DNA of 64,000 nucleotides from Luteimicrobium sp042670205 (GCF_042670205.1 NZ_JBHUWD010000002.1:124001-188000), one strand, 5' to 3'. Positions 1-8,512 are shown, counted from the stretch's first letter. The notes: generated from the sequence alone by a model not told the origin. Numbers and translations: made by a program.

Positions 1-1
1 C

Positions 2-613
2 ACCACCGACCTGCCCGAGAACGTCATCAAGCAGATCGCCGCGAAGGTCCCGGTGCTCGCGCTGCGCGGCTCCGACGGGTCCGACCCGATCGGCTACATG
101 CGCCGCACCGTGACGACGCTCGCCGAGGTCACCGGCACGCAGGCCCAGGGCGAGAAGGTCCTGGCCGAATTCGACGCCAAGGTCGACGCCGCCAAGGCGG
201 ACCTCGAGAAGGCCGGCAAGACGGGCGCCCCGTTCGCCATGGCCGACGGCTGGGTCGACAACGGCACCGTGTCCGTCCGCATGTACACCCCGGGGTCGTT
301 CTTCGGGGGCATCGGCGCCGAGCTCGGCCTGAAGAACCAGTGGACCACCGGCGGCGACAAGGACTACGGCCTCGCCACCACCGACGTCGAGGGCCTGACC
401 ACGATCACCGACGCGGACACCACGTTCGTGTACGCCGCGAGCGACTCCGAGGCCGACCCGTTCGCCGACGGCCTCAAGGACAACAAGGTCTGGAAGCAGC
501 TCCCGTTCGTCGAGGCCGGCCACGTCGTGCGCATCCCCGACGGCATCTGGATGTTCGGCGGCCCGCTGTCGGCCGAGCGGTACGTCGACGCCGTCGTCGA
601 CGCCCTGAGCTGA
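2..613 (+). CDS. Iron-siderophore ABC transporter substrate-binding protein (C-terminal part)
   Basis: This is the C-terminal ~203 residues of a periplasmic-binding-protein-like lipoprotein of the FecB/FepB type. The gene is open at the window edge, so the signal peptide and lipobox are not visible. Seen: the long helical linker typical of this class (about residues 40-65 of the fragment) and a C-terminal lobe ending in a WMFGGP segment and a final helix. The family captures ferric siderophores outside the membrane and delivers them to a FecCD permease. The call is supported by the next gene, a FecCD permease starting 10 nt downstream. The exact siderophore cannot be told. Confidence 0.88.
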   Translation, partial: TTDLPENVIKQIAAKVPVLALRGSDGSDPIGYMRRTVTTLAEVTGTQAQGEKVLAEFDAKVDAAKADLEKAGKTGAPFAMADGWVDNGTVSVRMYTPGSFFGGIGAELGLKNQWTTGGDKDYGLATTDVEGLTTITDADTTFVYAASDSEADPFADGLKDNKVWKQLPFVEAGHVVRIPDGIWMFGGPLSAERYVDAVVDALS

Positions 614-623
614 GCGCCCGGCC

Positions 624-2798
624 GTGACGACGCTCGAGCGCCCGCCGGGTCCCGGCCGCACGGCGACCGCACCTGCCGCCGGCCCGGTCGGGGCAGGCGG
701 GCGCTCGCGCGTCCTCGGGGTCGCCGGCGTGTTCGCCGCCGGGGTCCTCCTGCTCGCCGTCCTGTCGGTGTGGCACCTCACGCAGGGCACCGCGCACCTC
801 GGCGTGAGCGAGCTGCTCCGCGCGGTGTGGCCGTGGGCATCGGGTGGAGGGGCCGCGGCAGACACGAGAGACACCGCGGTCGCCGTCCTCGTCTCCAGCC
901 GCGTGCCGCGCCTGCTGGCCGGCCTGCTCGTCGGGCTCGCGCTCGGCGTCGCGGGCACGGTCCTGCAGTCCGTGGCGCGCAACCCGCTCGCCTCGCCCGA
1001 CACGCTCGCCGTCAACGCCGGCGCATACGTCGCCGTCGTCGCGGTCGCCGCGTTCGGGATCTCGCTGCCGTTCTTCGCGAACGGGCTCGTCGCGTTCGTC
1101 GGCGGCCTCGCGGCCTCGGGGCTCGTCCTGGCGGTCGCGCGGGGCGGCGCCACCGGGCCCACCCGGCTCGTGCTCGCGGGCTCGGCCGTCGCGCTCGCGC
1201 TCTCGTCGCTCACGACCGTCCTGCTCATGCTGTTCCAGGAGCGGACCACGGGGCTGTTCGCGTGGGGCGCCGGGACCACCGTCCAGTCCGGCACCCACCA
1301 GGTCGCGCTCGCCGCGCCGATCGTCGGCATCGGCGTCGCCGCCACGCTCGTCCTCGCGCACCGGCTCGACGTCCTCGGTCTCGGCGACGACACCGCGACC
1401 GTCCTCGGCGTCGACGTGCGCCGCACGCGCGTCGTCGCGATCGTCCTCGCGGTGCTCCTCGCCGCCGCGGCCGTGACCGTCACCGGGCCGATGGGCTTCG
1501 TGGGGCTCGGCGCCCCCGTGGTCGCGCGGCTCGTCGCCCGCCACGTCCCGGGCCTCGGCCGTCACCTGCTGCTCCTGCCGTTCGCGGGCCTCGTCGGGGC
1601 GATCGTCGTCGTGGCCGCGGACGTCGTCCTGCGGCTCGTCGTGCCCGCGTCCGTGTCCATCGTCGTGCCGACGGGCGTCGTGACCACCCTGTTCGGCGCC
1701 AGCCTGCTCGTCTGGCTGGCGCGGCGCGTCCGCGACGGCGGCCCTGCGGCGGCCACCGCCGCCCGCGGCGCCGGGGGAGCGGTCCGCTCGCGGGCCTGGG
1801 TCGTCGGCGTCGTCGTCGTCCTGGTCGTCGCCCTCGTGGCCGCGTTCGTCGCGGCCCTCCTGCTCGGCGACCGGGTCGTGCTCCTCGGTGACGTCACGAA
1901 CTGGGCCCGCGGGCTCGCGGGCGACGAGGTGACGTTCGTCCTGCAGCAACGGTGGCCGCGCGTCCTCGCCGCGCTCCTCGGCGGCGGCGCCCTGGCGCTC
2001 GCGGGCGCGATCGTGCAGGCCGTGTGCCGCAACCCGCTCGCCGAGCCCAGCCTGCTCGGCGTGACCCCCGGCGCGAGCGTCGGCGCGGTCGCCGTGGTCC
2101 TGCTGGTGCCCGGCGTCGGCATCTGGCCGGTCATGGGGGCCGCCACGATCGCGGCGCTCGCGACGTTCGCGCTCGTCTACCGGCTCGCGGCGGGCCGGCG
2201 GGCCGGCGCCGGCGGGGGACGCGGGCTGTCGTCGGACCGGCTCGTCCTCATCGGCGTGGGCGTGAGCGCCGCCGCCGGCGCGATCACGACGCTCATCGTC
2301 CTGGGCGCGTCCCCGTGGAACACGAGCCTCGCGCTGACCTGGCTCTCCGGCTCGACCTACGGCCGCACGCTCGACCAGCTCGTGCCCGTCGCGCTCTGCC
2401 TCCTGGTCGGCCTGCCGCTCGCGCTCGCGGGCGCCCGCAGCCTCGACCTCGTGGCGCTCGACGAGGACGTGCCGCGCGTGCTGGGCGTGTCGCTGAACCG
2501 GTTCCGGCTGGGCTATCTCGTGCTCGCCGCCGTCCTCACGGCAGCCGCGGCCTGCGCGGTCGGAGCGCTCGGCTTCGTCGGGCTCGTCGCCCCGCACGCC
2601 GCCCGCGCGCTCGTCGGGGCGCGGCACCGGCTCGTCCTGCCGGTCGCGGTCGGGCTGGGTGCGCTGCTCGTCAGCGTCGCCGACACGATCGGTCGGACCG
2701 TCGTCGCGCCCGCGCAGATCGCCGCGGGTCTCGTGACCGCGCTGGTGGGCGCGCCGTACTTCGTCTGGCTCCTCTGGCGCAGCCGGGGAGCGCACTGA
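624..2798 (+). CDS. Fused FecCD-family iron-siderophore ABC permease
   Basis: A 724-residue integral membrane protein made of two tandem FecCD (BtuC-like) permease domains, an arrangement known from FhuB. The first half carries the ARNPLASPDTLAVNAGA signature and the second the matching CRNPLAEPSLLGVTPGA signature. An Ala/Gly-rich linker near residues 370-390 joins them. One chain therefore supplies both halves of the translocation channel. The GTG start at 624 lies 10 nt after the binding-protein stop, so the two are one operon. No ATPase gene follows directly; it may lie upstream of the window or elsewhere. Import of ferric siderophores is inferred from the family and from the reductase gene downstream. 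Confidence 0.92.
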   Translation: MTTLERPPGPGRTATAPAAGPVGAGGRSRVLGVAGVFAAGVLLLAVLSVWHLTQGTAHLGVSELLRAVWPWASGGGAAADTRDTAVAVLVSSRVPRLLAGLLVGLALGVAGTVLQSVARNPLASPDTLAVNAGAYVAVVAVAAFGISLPFFANGLVAFVGGLAASGLVLAVARGGATGPTRLVLAGSAVALALSSLTTVLLMLFQERTTGLFAWGAGTTVQSGTHQVALAAPIVGIGVAATLVLAHRLDVLGLGDDTATVLGVDVRRTRVVAIVLAVLLAAAAVTVTGPMGFVGLGAPVVARLVARHVPGLGRHLLLLPFAGLVGAIVVVAADVVLRLVVPASVSIVVPTGVVTTLFGASLLVWLARRVRDGGPAAATAARGAGGAVRSRAWVVGVVVVLVVALVAAFVAALLLGDRVVLLGDVTNWARGLAGDEVTFVLQQRWPRVLAALLGGGALALAGAIVQAVCRNPLAEPSLLGVTPGASVGAVAVVLLVPGVGIWPVMGAATIAALATFALVYRLAAGRRAGAGGGRGLSSDRLVLIGVGVSAAAGAITTLIVLGASPWNTSLALTWLSGSTYGRTLDQLVPVALCLLVGLPLALAGARSLDLVALDEDVPRVLGVSLNRFRLGYLVLAAVLTAAAACAVGALGFVGLVAPHAARALVGARHRLVLPVAVGLGALLVSVADTIGRTVVAPAQIAAGLVTALVGAPYFVWLLWRSRGAH

Positions 2799-2871
2799 GT
2801 GTCGACGCCCTGGGTGTGACTCGACCCACACCCGATTTTCGCACCGACCGTCTTGCGTAATAGCAGACCTG

Positions 2872-2890
2872 ACAGGTTAGGCTCACCTAC
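2872..2890 (+). promoter_or_regulatory. DtxR/IdeR-type iron box overlapping a -10 element
   Basis: The 19-bp sequence ACAGGTTAGGCTCACCTAC matches the DtxR/IdeR consensus TTAGGTTAGGCTAACCTAA at 15 of 19 positions. It contains a TAGGCT -10 hexamer at 2878-2883. Iron-loaded repressor bound here would block transcription of the siderophore-reductase gene. The start codon of a mini-ORF lies at 2891, 7 nt after the hexamer, which predicts a leaderless transcript. Confidence 0.85.
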
Positions 2891-2941
2891 ATGACCCAGG
2901 AGCACACCGTGGCGACGACCGACGAGGGCACCGCCCGATGA
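2891..2941 (+). CDS. 16-residue leader ORF overlapping the SIP start
   Basis: The reading frame encodes MTQEHTVATTDEGTAR. It begins directly after the iron box and ends with a TGA that shares four bases (ATGA, 2938-2941) with the start of the siderophore-interacting protein gene. It is in a different frame from that gene. Seen: the start, the stop and the overlap. Inferred: a leaderless message would begin at this ATG, and ribosomes finishing the mini-ORF would reinitiate on the reductase. It resembles no attenuator peptide I know. It could also be an accident, with the ATG at 2938 read directly from the weak GAGGG at 2924-2928. Confidence 0.45.
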   Translation: MTQEHTVATTDEGTAR

Positions 2942-3930
2942 GCGTCGACACCGCCACCCGCCCCGACGTCGCAGCGGACGACGCGCCCGACGCCCCGGTG
3001 TCGCCCTGGCGCTTCTACGACGTCACCGTGGCCCGGGCCGAGCGGATCAGCCCGACCTTCCTGCGCGTCACGTTCGTCGGCGAAGGCCTCGACGACTTCG
3101 CCTCCGGCGGCCTCGACCAGCGCGTCAAGCTCGTCCTCCCGGCGCCCGCGAGCGGCTACGCCCGCCTGCCCCGCGGCGGCGACTGGTTCGGCGTCTGGCG
3201 TGCGCAGCCCGACGAGCACCGCTGCGTCCTGCGGACCTACACCGTCCGCTCCGTGCGCCGCGGCATCCCTGGCCTGCCCGCCGAGGTCGACGTCGACTTC
3301 GCGCTCCACGGCGAGACGGGCCCCGCCGCGCGCTGGGCGCTCGCCGCCCGCCCCGGCGACCAGGTCGTCCTCATGGGTCCCGACGGTCGCCACGGCGGCC
3401 CCTACGGCGGCATCGAGTTCACGCCGGGCGCGGGTGCCGACACGTTCCTCGTGGTCGGCGACGAGACCGCCACCCCTGCCGTCTCCGCGATCCTCGAGCA
3501 CCTCGCGACCCGCGTCGCGGACGGCCACGCCGTGCGTGGCGAGGTCCTCCTCGAGGTGCCCTGCGCCGACGACGTCCTCGACCTCGTCGTCCCGCCGGGC
3601 GTCACGCTGACCTGGGTCGTGCGCGACGGCGCCGAGCACGGCGAGCGCCTCGTCCCGCTCGTGCACGCGGCGTCCGCGCGGATCCTCGCGGGCTGCGCGG
3701 GCACGGGCGAGGAGCTGCCCGAGGTCGACATCGACGCCGAGCTCCTGTGGGAGGTCCCCGTCGACGACGCGGGCGCGCCCCTCGCGCCGACCGCCCCGCT
3801 GTACGCGTGGCTCGCCGGCGAGGCGTCCGTGATCCGCACGCTGCGGCGCCACCTCGTCCGCGACTGCGGGATCGACCGCAAGTCCGTCGCGTTCATGGGC
3901 TACTGGAGGCAGGGCCGCCCCGAGATGTGA
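2938..3930 (+). CDS. Siderophore-interacting protein (ferric-siderophore reductase)
   Basis: A 330-residue flavin-dependent reductase of the SIP/ViuB family, which releases iron from imported siderophores by reducing Fe(III) with NAD(P)H through FAD. The FAD-binding motif R99-T-Y-T-x-R104 and the family GDETA motif (174-178) are present. The C-terminal AGEAS...GYWRxGRPE block is typical of the family. The length matches the family. The gene lies behind an iron-repressor box and after a siderophore permease, which fits iron scavenging. The start overlaps the stop of a mini-ORF by ATGA, so translation is probably coupled. Confidence 0.92.
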   Translation: MSVDTATRPDVAADDAPDAPVSPWRFYDVTVARAERISPTFLRVTFVGEGLDDFASGGLDQRVKLVLPAPASGYARLPRGGDWFGVWRAQPDEHRCVLRTYTVRSVRRGIPGLPAEVDVDFALHGETGPAARWALAARPGDQVVLMGPDGRHGGPYGGIEFTPGAGADTFLVVGDETATPAVSAILEHLATRVADGHAVRGEVLLEVPCADDVLDLVVPPGVTLTWVVRDGAEHGERLVPLVHAASARILAGCAGTGEELPEVDIDAELLWEVPVDDAGAPLAPTAPLYAWLAGEASVIRTLRRHLVRDCGIDRKSVAFMGYWRQGRPEM

Positions 3931-3948
3931 GGGCTCCCACCCTCCGCC

Positions 3949-4024
3949 GAGCACGGGATCGTCGCCCGTCTGGGGGACCTGACGGGCGGTCGTCCCGTGT
4001 TCGACGGGCGAGAACCCCGTGCTC
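3949..4024. repeat. Large imperfect inverted repeat upstream of rtcB
   Basis: Two 22-nt arms (3949-3970 and 4003-4024) are reverse complements at 19 of 22 positions, around a 32-nt spacer. The spacer holds two mutually exclusive 5-bp stems: GGGAC 3974-3978 with GTCCC 3992-3996, or ACGGG 3982-3986 with CCCGT 3994-3998. It lies 18 nt after the SIP stop and 90 nt before the rtcB start. It may be a terminator, or a structured RNA in the rtcB leader. Confidence 0.7.
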
Positions 4025-4113
4025 GACCGTGACCGGCCCGGGCGCCCCGACTGCCCCGCGTCGTCGTGGAAATCCGTCGCCGCGTGGTCGCCGTCCTGGC
4101 AGGATCGTGCGCC

Positions 4114-5343
4114 ATGTCCACCCAGCACACCGGGGCCACGGAACCCCGGACCTCGAACGACCCGACCCTTCCCGCGACCCTCGGACCCACGCTCCTCAGC
4201 TGGGCGTCGGTGCTCGAGCCGACCACCCGCGAGCAGGCCGAGCGCACCGCCTCGATGCCGTTCGTCTTCCCGCACGTCGCGCTCATGCCCGACGCGCACC
4301 TGGGGCTCGGCGCGACGGTCGGCTCGGTCATCCCGACCCTCGGTGCGGTCATCCCGGCGGCCGTGGGCGTCGACATCGGCTGCGGCATGATCGCGGTCCG
4401 GACGCAGTGGACCGCGGACGAGGTGCGTGCCGCCGGGTCGCTCGCCGACCTGCGTCGGCAGATCGAGCGGGCGATCCCGCTGTCCGCGGGGTCGTACAAC
4501 CGCAAGGTCGTCGCGACCGCCGTGCCGCGCGTCGAGGAGCTCGAGGCGCTCGCCGCCTCCTCGGGCGTCGACCCGGACGCGGTGGCCGGGAATTGGCGCC
4601 TGCAGCTCGGCTCGCTCGGATCCGGAAATCACTTTGTTGAGGCAACAAGTGATGAGACTGGCCAGGTCTGGCTGTTCCTGCACTCCGGCTCGCGCGGGGT
4701 CGGCAACAAGATCGCCCAGCGGCACATCAAGGTCGCGGCCGCGCTGTGCGCGCGGTGGTGGATCCCGCTGCCCGACAAGGACCTCGCGTACCTCGTCGAG
4801 GGGACGGACGAGTTCTGGGCGTACATCCGCGACCTGCGGTGGGCCCAGGAGTTCGCGCGCCTCAACCGCGAGGAGATGATGGACCGTGTCGTCCGACAGC
4901 TCGCCGAGCACATGGGCGCCGACGTCGAGCGGACCGAGCAGGTGAACTGCCACCACAACTTCACCGAGAAGGAGCGCCACTACGGCAAGGACGTGTGGGT
5001 CTCCCGCAAGGGAGCCATCCGCGCCTACCCGGGCGAGCCGGGGCTGATCCCGGGGTCGATGGGGACGTCGTCCTACGTCGTCGTCGGGACGGGCGAGCCG
5101 CGCTCGCTCTGCTCGAGCCCGCACGGCGCCGGACGGCTGTACTCGCGCAGCGCCGCCCGCCGGACGTTCACGCGCGACCAGCTCCGCGAGGCGATGGCGG
5201 GCATCGAGTACCGCGACACCGACGCGTTCCTCGACGAGATCCCGGCGGCGTACAAGGACATCGACCAGGTCATGGCCGACGCGGCCGGGCTGGTCGAGGT
5301 CCGGCACGAGCTGCACCAGCTCGTCAACGTCAAGGGCGACTGA
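4114..5343 (+). CDS. rtcB: RtcB-family RNA ligase
   Basis: A 409-residue RtcB ligase, which joins RNA 2',3'-cyclic-phosphate or 3'-phosphate ends to 5'-OH ends using GTP and Mn(II). Metal-site motifs are present: D87-I-G-C90, G169-S-G-N172-H173-F, the HSGSRGVG loop and HHNF. The guanylylated histidine lies in SPHGAGR (H337). The ATG at 4114 is chosen over an in-frame GTG at 4066 because CAGGA precedes it at a suitable distance. Codons 4618-4659 are strikingly AT-ending, although the rest of the gene is nearly all GC-ending; the encoded GSGNHF motif stays intact. No archease or RtcA gene adjoins, so the biological substrate is unknown. It may be RNA repair. Confidence 0.93.
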   Translation: MSTQHTGATEPRTSNDPTLPATLGPTLLSWASVLEPTTREQAERTASMPFVFPHVALMPDAHLGLGATVGSVIPTLGAVIPAAVGVDIGCGMIAVRTQWTADEVRAAGSLADLRRQIERAIPLSAGSYNRKVVATAVPRVEELEALAASSGVDPDAVAGNWRLQLGSLGSGNHFVEATSDETGQVWLFLHSGSRGVGNKIAQRHIKVAAALCARWWIPLPDKDLAYLVEGTDEFWAYIRDLRWAQEFARLNREEMMDRVVRQLAEHMGADVERTEQVNCHHNFTEKERHYGKDVWVSRKGAIRAYPGEPGLIPGSMGTSSYVVVGTGEPRSLCSSPHGAGRLYSRSAARRTFTRDQLREAMAGIEYRDTDAFLDEIPAAYKDIDQVMADAAGLVEVRHELHQLVNVKGD

Positions 5344-5347
5344 CGGT

Positions 5348-5393
5348 CGTCTCCGGCGAGGAGGGCGCTCCCGCGCCTGCCTCGCCGGAGACG
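5348..5393. terminator. Bidirectional terminator between rtcB and the nitronate monooxygenase gene
   Basis: A perfect 14-bp stem (5348-5361 with 5380-5393) closes an 18-nt loop in the short gap between two convergent genes. It can serve both strands. No strong U-run follows, as is usual in such GC-rich genomes. Confidence 0.8.
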
Positions 5394-5396
5394 TTC

Positions 5397-6443
5397 TCAG
5401 AGCCCCGCGGCGAGCCCGCGGACGACGTCCCCCGCGGGCTCCTCGACGGCGCTCCGGTACCCGGTGCCCGCCCACAGGTGCACGCGGTCGGCGTCGCCGG
5501 CCGCGGCGGCCGCCTGCCGGAGCGGGCGCGTGAGGTGGTGGACCGCCGGATAGCCGACCGGTGCGGCGGCGTCGTGCCTCCGGGCGAACCCGTTCTCCAG
5601 CGCGCGGGCTGGACGCCCGGTGAACGCGCGGGTCACGACGGTGCGCTCGAACCGCCGGTCGGCGAGCGCGGCCCGGTGCACGGGCGACGTCCCCGCCTCG
5701 TCGCTGCGCAGCAGCAGCGTGCCCACGGCGACCGCCTGCGCACCCACCGCCAGGAGGTCGCGCACGGCGTCCGGCCCGTCGACGCCGCCCGCCGCGACGA
5801 CCGGCAGTCCGGCCGTGGCGACGACGGCGGCCACGAGCTCGGGGGTGCCGGGCGCAGCGGAGAGCGCGGCCGGTGCGCGAGCCGGGTCGAACGTGCCGCT
5901 GTGCCCGCCGGCCGAGGCGCCCTGCACGACCAGCCCGTCGACGCCCGCGTCCCGGGCCGCCCCGGCCTCGTCGGGCGTGGTCACGGTGCCGAGCACGAGC
6001 GTGCCGGCGCGGCGCAGCCGGGCGACCATGCCCGCGGGCGGCAGGCCGAAGGTGAACGACACGACCGGCACGGGGTGCTCGAGGAGCAGCGCGAGCTTGT
6101 CGTCCCACGCGTCGTCGTCCGCCACGGGCTCCGGGTCGAGCCGCAGCCCGTAGGCGTCGGCCTCGGGCTGCAGCTCCGCCGCGTAGGCGCGGAACGCGGC
6201 CACGTCGAGCGCGGCGCCCGACGGGACGAACAGGTTGACGCCGAACGGTGCGCCGCCCGCGGCCAGGCTCTCGATCTCGTCGCCCAGCGCTCCCGGCGTC
6301 TTGTAGCCGCCCGCCAGGAAGGGGAGCCCTCCTGCGGCGGTCACGGCGCGGGCGAGCGCGACCGTGCTCGGTCCTCCCGCCATGGGGGCCGCGACGATCG
6401 GCAGGTCGGTCTCGAGGGGCAGGCGTGACGCGCGGTCGGTCAT
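5397..6443 (-). CDS. Nitronate monooxygenase (2-nitropropane dioxygenase-like FMN protein)
   Basis: A 348-residue TIM-barrel flavoprotein of the NMO/NPD family, which oxidises alkyl nitronates with FMN and O2. Seen: an N-terminal PIVAAPMAGGPST segment, the SFTFGLPP strand, the VQGASAGGHSG motif carrying the catalytic-type histidine, and the AAGGVDGPDAV phosphate-binding loop. The ATG at 6443 is preceded by GAGG and AGGG. It is the last of four minus-strand genes and sits 44 nt after the DUF1361 gene. The physiological substrate is unknown. Related enoyl-reductase-like members exist, so the reaction is less sure than the fold. Confidence 0.85.
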   Translation of the reverse strand: MTDRASRLPLETDLPIVAAPMAGGPSTVALARAVTAAGGLPFLAGGYKTPGALGDEIESLAAGGAPFGVNLFVPSGAALDVAAFRAYAAELQPEADAYGLRLDPEPVADDDAWDDKLALLLEHPVPVVSFTFGLPPAGMVARLRRAGTLVLGTVTTPDEAGAARDAGVDGLVVQGASAGGHSGTFDPARAPAALSAAPGTPELVAAVVATAGLPVVAAGGVDGPDAVRDLLAVGAQAVAVGTLLLRSDEAGTSPVHRAALADRRFERTVVTRAFTGRPARALENGFARRHDAAAPVGYPAVHHLTRPLRQAAAAAGDADRVHLWAGTGYRSAVEEPAGDVVRGLAAGL

Positions 6444-6487
6444 GCCCTCAGCCTCGCACCGGGCACGTGTCCGGCCGTCCCGGTCCT

Positions 6488-7195
6488 TCAGCCGCGCTGC
6501 TCGAGCGCGACGAGCCCCGCGACGACCGGCCCCACGACGGCGAGGTACATGAGCGCGAAGAACGCGCCGTACACGAGCACGAACACCACGGGCTGCACGA
6601 GCCCGACGGCTCGGACGTGCCCGGCGACCTTCTGCACCAGCGACGTCGGGTGGCGCACGTCCCAGCTGTTGAGGCGCACGTAGCGCCCGAGGTACATGCC
6701 GAGCGCCACGAGCAGGAGCACCACGACGACGAACGCGCGCGCGTCGCCCGACCGCAGCGCGGCCGCGCTGTCCCCGTACCGCACCAGCACGTACTCGAGC
6801 TGGGCGACGAACACGCCGAGCACCGTGTTGAGCACCCCGGACATGGCGAGCGAGATCACGAGCGCGACGTCGTACCAGACCGGCACGTCCTCGCCCTCCT
6901 TGCGGTGCGAGAGGTTGAGCTCGGTCACGAGGTAGCCGGAGTTCGGCAGCAGGAGGAGCCACACGAGGGCCAGCACCACGCCGAGGACGGCGCCGAGCCA
7001 CGGGGACACGAACCCGACGACGAGGCTCGTCACGAGCAGCGCGACGAGCAGCACGAGCAGCGGCGCGACCGAGAGGGCCAGGTTGAGGAGCATCGGCCGG
7101 TACAGCCGGGTCCGGAACGCGGGTGCCCGCGCGACGACGAGCGCCAGCGCGAGGAGGTTCATGCCGATCGCGCCGAGGACGAGCGGTGTCAGCAC
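6488..7195 (-). CDS. DUF1361 membrane protein
   Basis: About 235 residues with roughly seven hydrophobic segments. The central LPNSGYLVTELNLSHRKE block matches DUF1361, a membrane family without an assigned function. The GTG at 7195 is chosen because the VLTPLVLGAIG stretch after it completes the first membrane segment; an ATG at 7162 is the alternative. It lies 70 nt after the YbaK-like gene on the same strand, so cotranscription is possible but not shown. Confidence 0.75.
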   Translation of the reverse strand: MLTPLVLGAIGMNLLALALVVARAPAFRTRLYRPMLLNLALSVAPLLVLLVALLVTSLVVGFVSPWLGAVLGVVLALVWLLLLPNSGYLVTELNLSHRKEGEDVPVWYDVALVISLAMSGVLNTVLGVFVAQLEYVLVRYGDSAAALRSGDARAFVVVVLLLVALGMYLGRYVRLNSWDVRHPTSLVQKVAGHVRAVGLVQPVVFVLVYGAFFALMYLAVVGPVVAGLVALEQRG

Positions 7196-7265
7196 GAGGC
7201 CCCGCCGTCCGTGCCGCGGGCGCCTGCGAGGGCGCGGCCCGGCGGTGCTTCCACGAGCGGCGTGG

Positions 7266-7862
7266 TCACGACGCGCGGGGCAGGGCGAGGCCGCTCGTGA
7301 CCTCGACGCCCGGGAGGGTCGCGAGGATCGCCCCCGGCAGCACGAGCTTCGAGCGGCGCACGCCCGACCCGAGGCATGCGACCGACCCGTCGGCGACGAC
7401 GAGCGGGTCGAGGAGCACGCGCCACGCGTCCGGCAGCCCGATCGGGGTGATCCCGCCGTACTCCATGCCGGACTCGGCGACCGCGCGCTCCATGGGCAGG
7501 AACGACGCCTTGCGCACGTCGAGCAGCGCCTTGACGTGCCCGTTGACGTCGGCACGGGTGGTGGCGCGGACGACGGCCGCCGCGACGCGCTCCTCGCCCG
7601 CGCGCCGTCCGGCGACCAGGACGCAGTTCGCGGACAGCTCGAACGGGATCTCGTAGGCCGCCGTCATGGCGTCGGTGTCCGCGAGCTCCGGGTCGATCGC
7701 GGCGCAGACCACGAGCTCGGCGACCTCGGGCACGTGCTCGGCCCAGGCGACGAGCGCCGCGTGCACGGGCGGCGCGAGGAGGTCGGGGTGGTCCAGGGCG
7801 GGCGCCCAGGTCAGGGTGCCGACCTGGAGGGCGCCCGGCGCGACGAGGCCCGTCGGGCTCAC
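7266..7862 (-). CDS. YbaK/EbsC-family aminoacyl-tRNA deacylase-like protein
   Basis: A 198-residue protein of the YbaK/ProX editing fold, which hydrolyses mischarged aminoacyl-tRNAs. Seen: the core ATTRADVNGHVKALLDVRKAS segment with conserved lysines and the GGITPIGLP motif characteristic of the family. Its GTG start overlaps the TGA of the preceding PEBP gene (GTGA), so the pair is translationally coupled. The N-terminal ~60 residues are less typical than the core. The specific tRNA target cannot be told. Confidence 0.8.
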   Translation of the reverse strand: MSPTGLVAPGALQVGTLTWAPALDHPDLLAPPVHAALVAWAEHVPEVAELVVCAAIDPELADTDAMTAAYEIPFELSANCVLVAGRRAGEERVAAAVVRATTRADVNGHVKALLDVRKASFLPMERAVAESGMEYGGITPIGLPDAWRVLLDPLVVADGSVACLGSGVRRSKLVLPGAILATLPGVEVTSGLALPRAS

Positions 7863-8425
7863 GCGGCGGCCCCGTCCGACGCGGGGCGGGCGTAGGTGGC
7901 GGTCAGGGTCGCGCGCGCGAGCGTGTGGAACAGGGCGTTGAAGGCCACCGCGGTCGCGCTCGTGGACGCGTCGAGGCCCAGCGTGTCGACGTCGAGCGCG
8001 TGGACCGCGAACACGTACCGGTGCGGCCGGTCCCCGGGCGGCGGCCCGGCACCCTCGTAGCCGTCCGTCCCGCCGTCGCTCGCGCCCTGGAACGCGCCGT
8101 CCGGCAGGGCGAGGAGCGAGGCCGGGCCGGTCGTCGTCGCGGCGCCCGTGGCGAGCGACGTCACCGACGCCGGCACGTCGACGAGCGTCCAGTGCCAGTA
8201 GCCCGCCGGGGTCGGCGCGTCGGGATCGAACAGGTTCACGAGGAACGAGCGGGTCCCCTCGGGGAAGCCGGACCACGACAGCGCGGGGGAGAGGTTCTCG
8301 CCGTCGACCGTGAAGCGCGGGTCGAGCGGCTCGCCCTCGGCGACGTCGGTGCTCGTGAGCGTGAACGACGGGACCTGGGGGAGCAGCGAGTAGGGGTCGG
8401 GCGGGACGGGTCGCGTGAGGTCCAT
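7859..8425 (-). CDS. YbhB/YbcL-family PEBP-like protein
   Basis: A 188-residue phosphatidylethanolamine-binding-protein-like protein. The ligand-pocket motifs are visible: SPALSWSGFPEGTRS, the LFDPDAPTPAGYWHW segment and GPPPGDRPHRYVFAVHAL. Bacterial members are cytoplasmic and their ligand is mostly unknown. The ATG at 8425 lies 6 nt behind CACAAT, a weaker -10, which suggests a leaderless start. It is divergent from the SOS mutasome and heads a minus-strand run of four genes. Confidence 0.87.
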   Translation of the reverse strand: MDLTRPVPPDPYSLLPQVPSFTLTSTDVAEGEPLDPRFTVDGENLSPALSWSGFPEGTRSFLVNLFDPDAPTPAGYWHWTLVDVPASVTSLATGAATTTGPASLLALPDGAFQGASDGGTDGYEGAGPPPGDRPHRYVFAVHALDVDTLGLDASTSATAVAFNALFHTLARATLTATYARPASDGAAA

Positions 8426-8512
8426 GGGCCCATTGTGGGACACGACGGGCGGTTCGTCATGGCTTCCCGTCGCGGGGCGGGGCTCCGGTTGACGGGGCCC
8501 CGGGGAAGGGCG

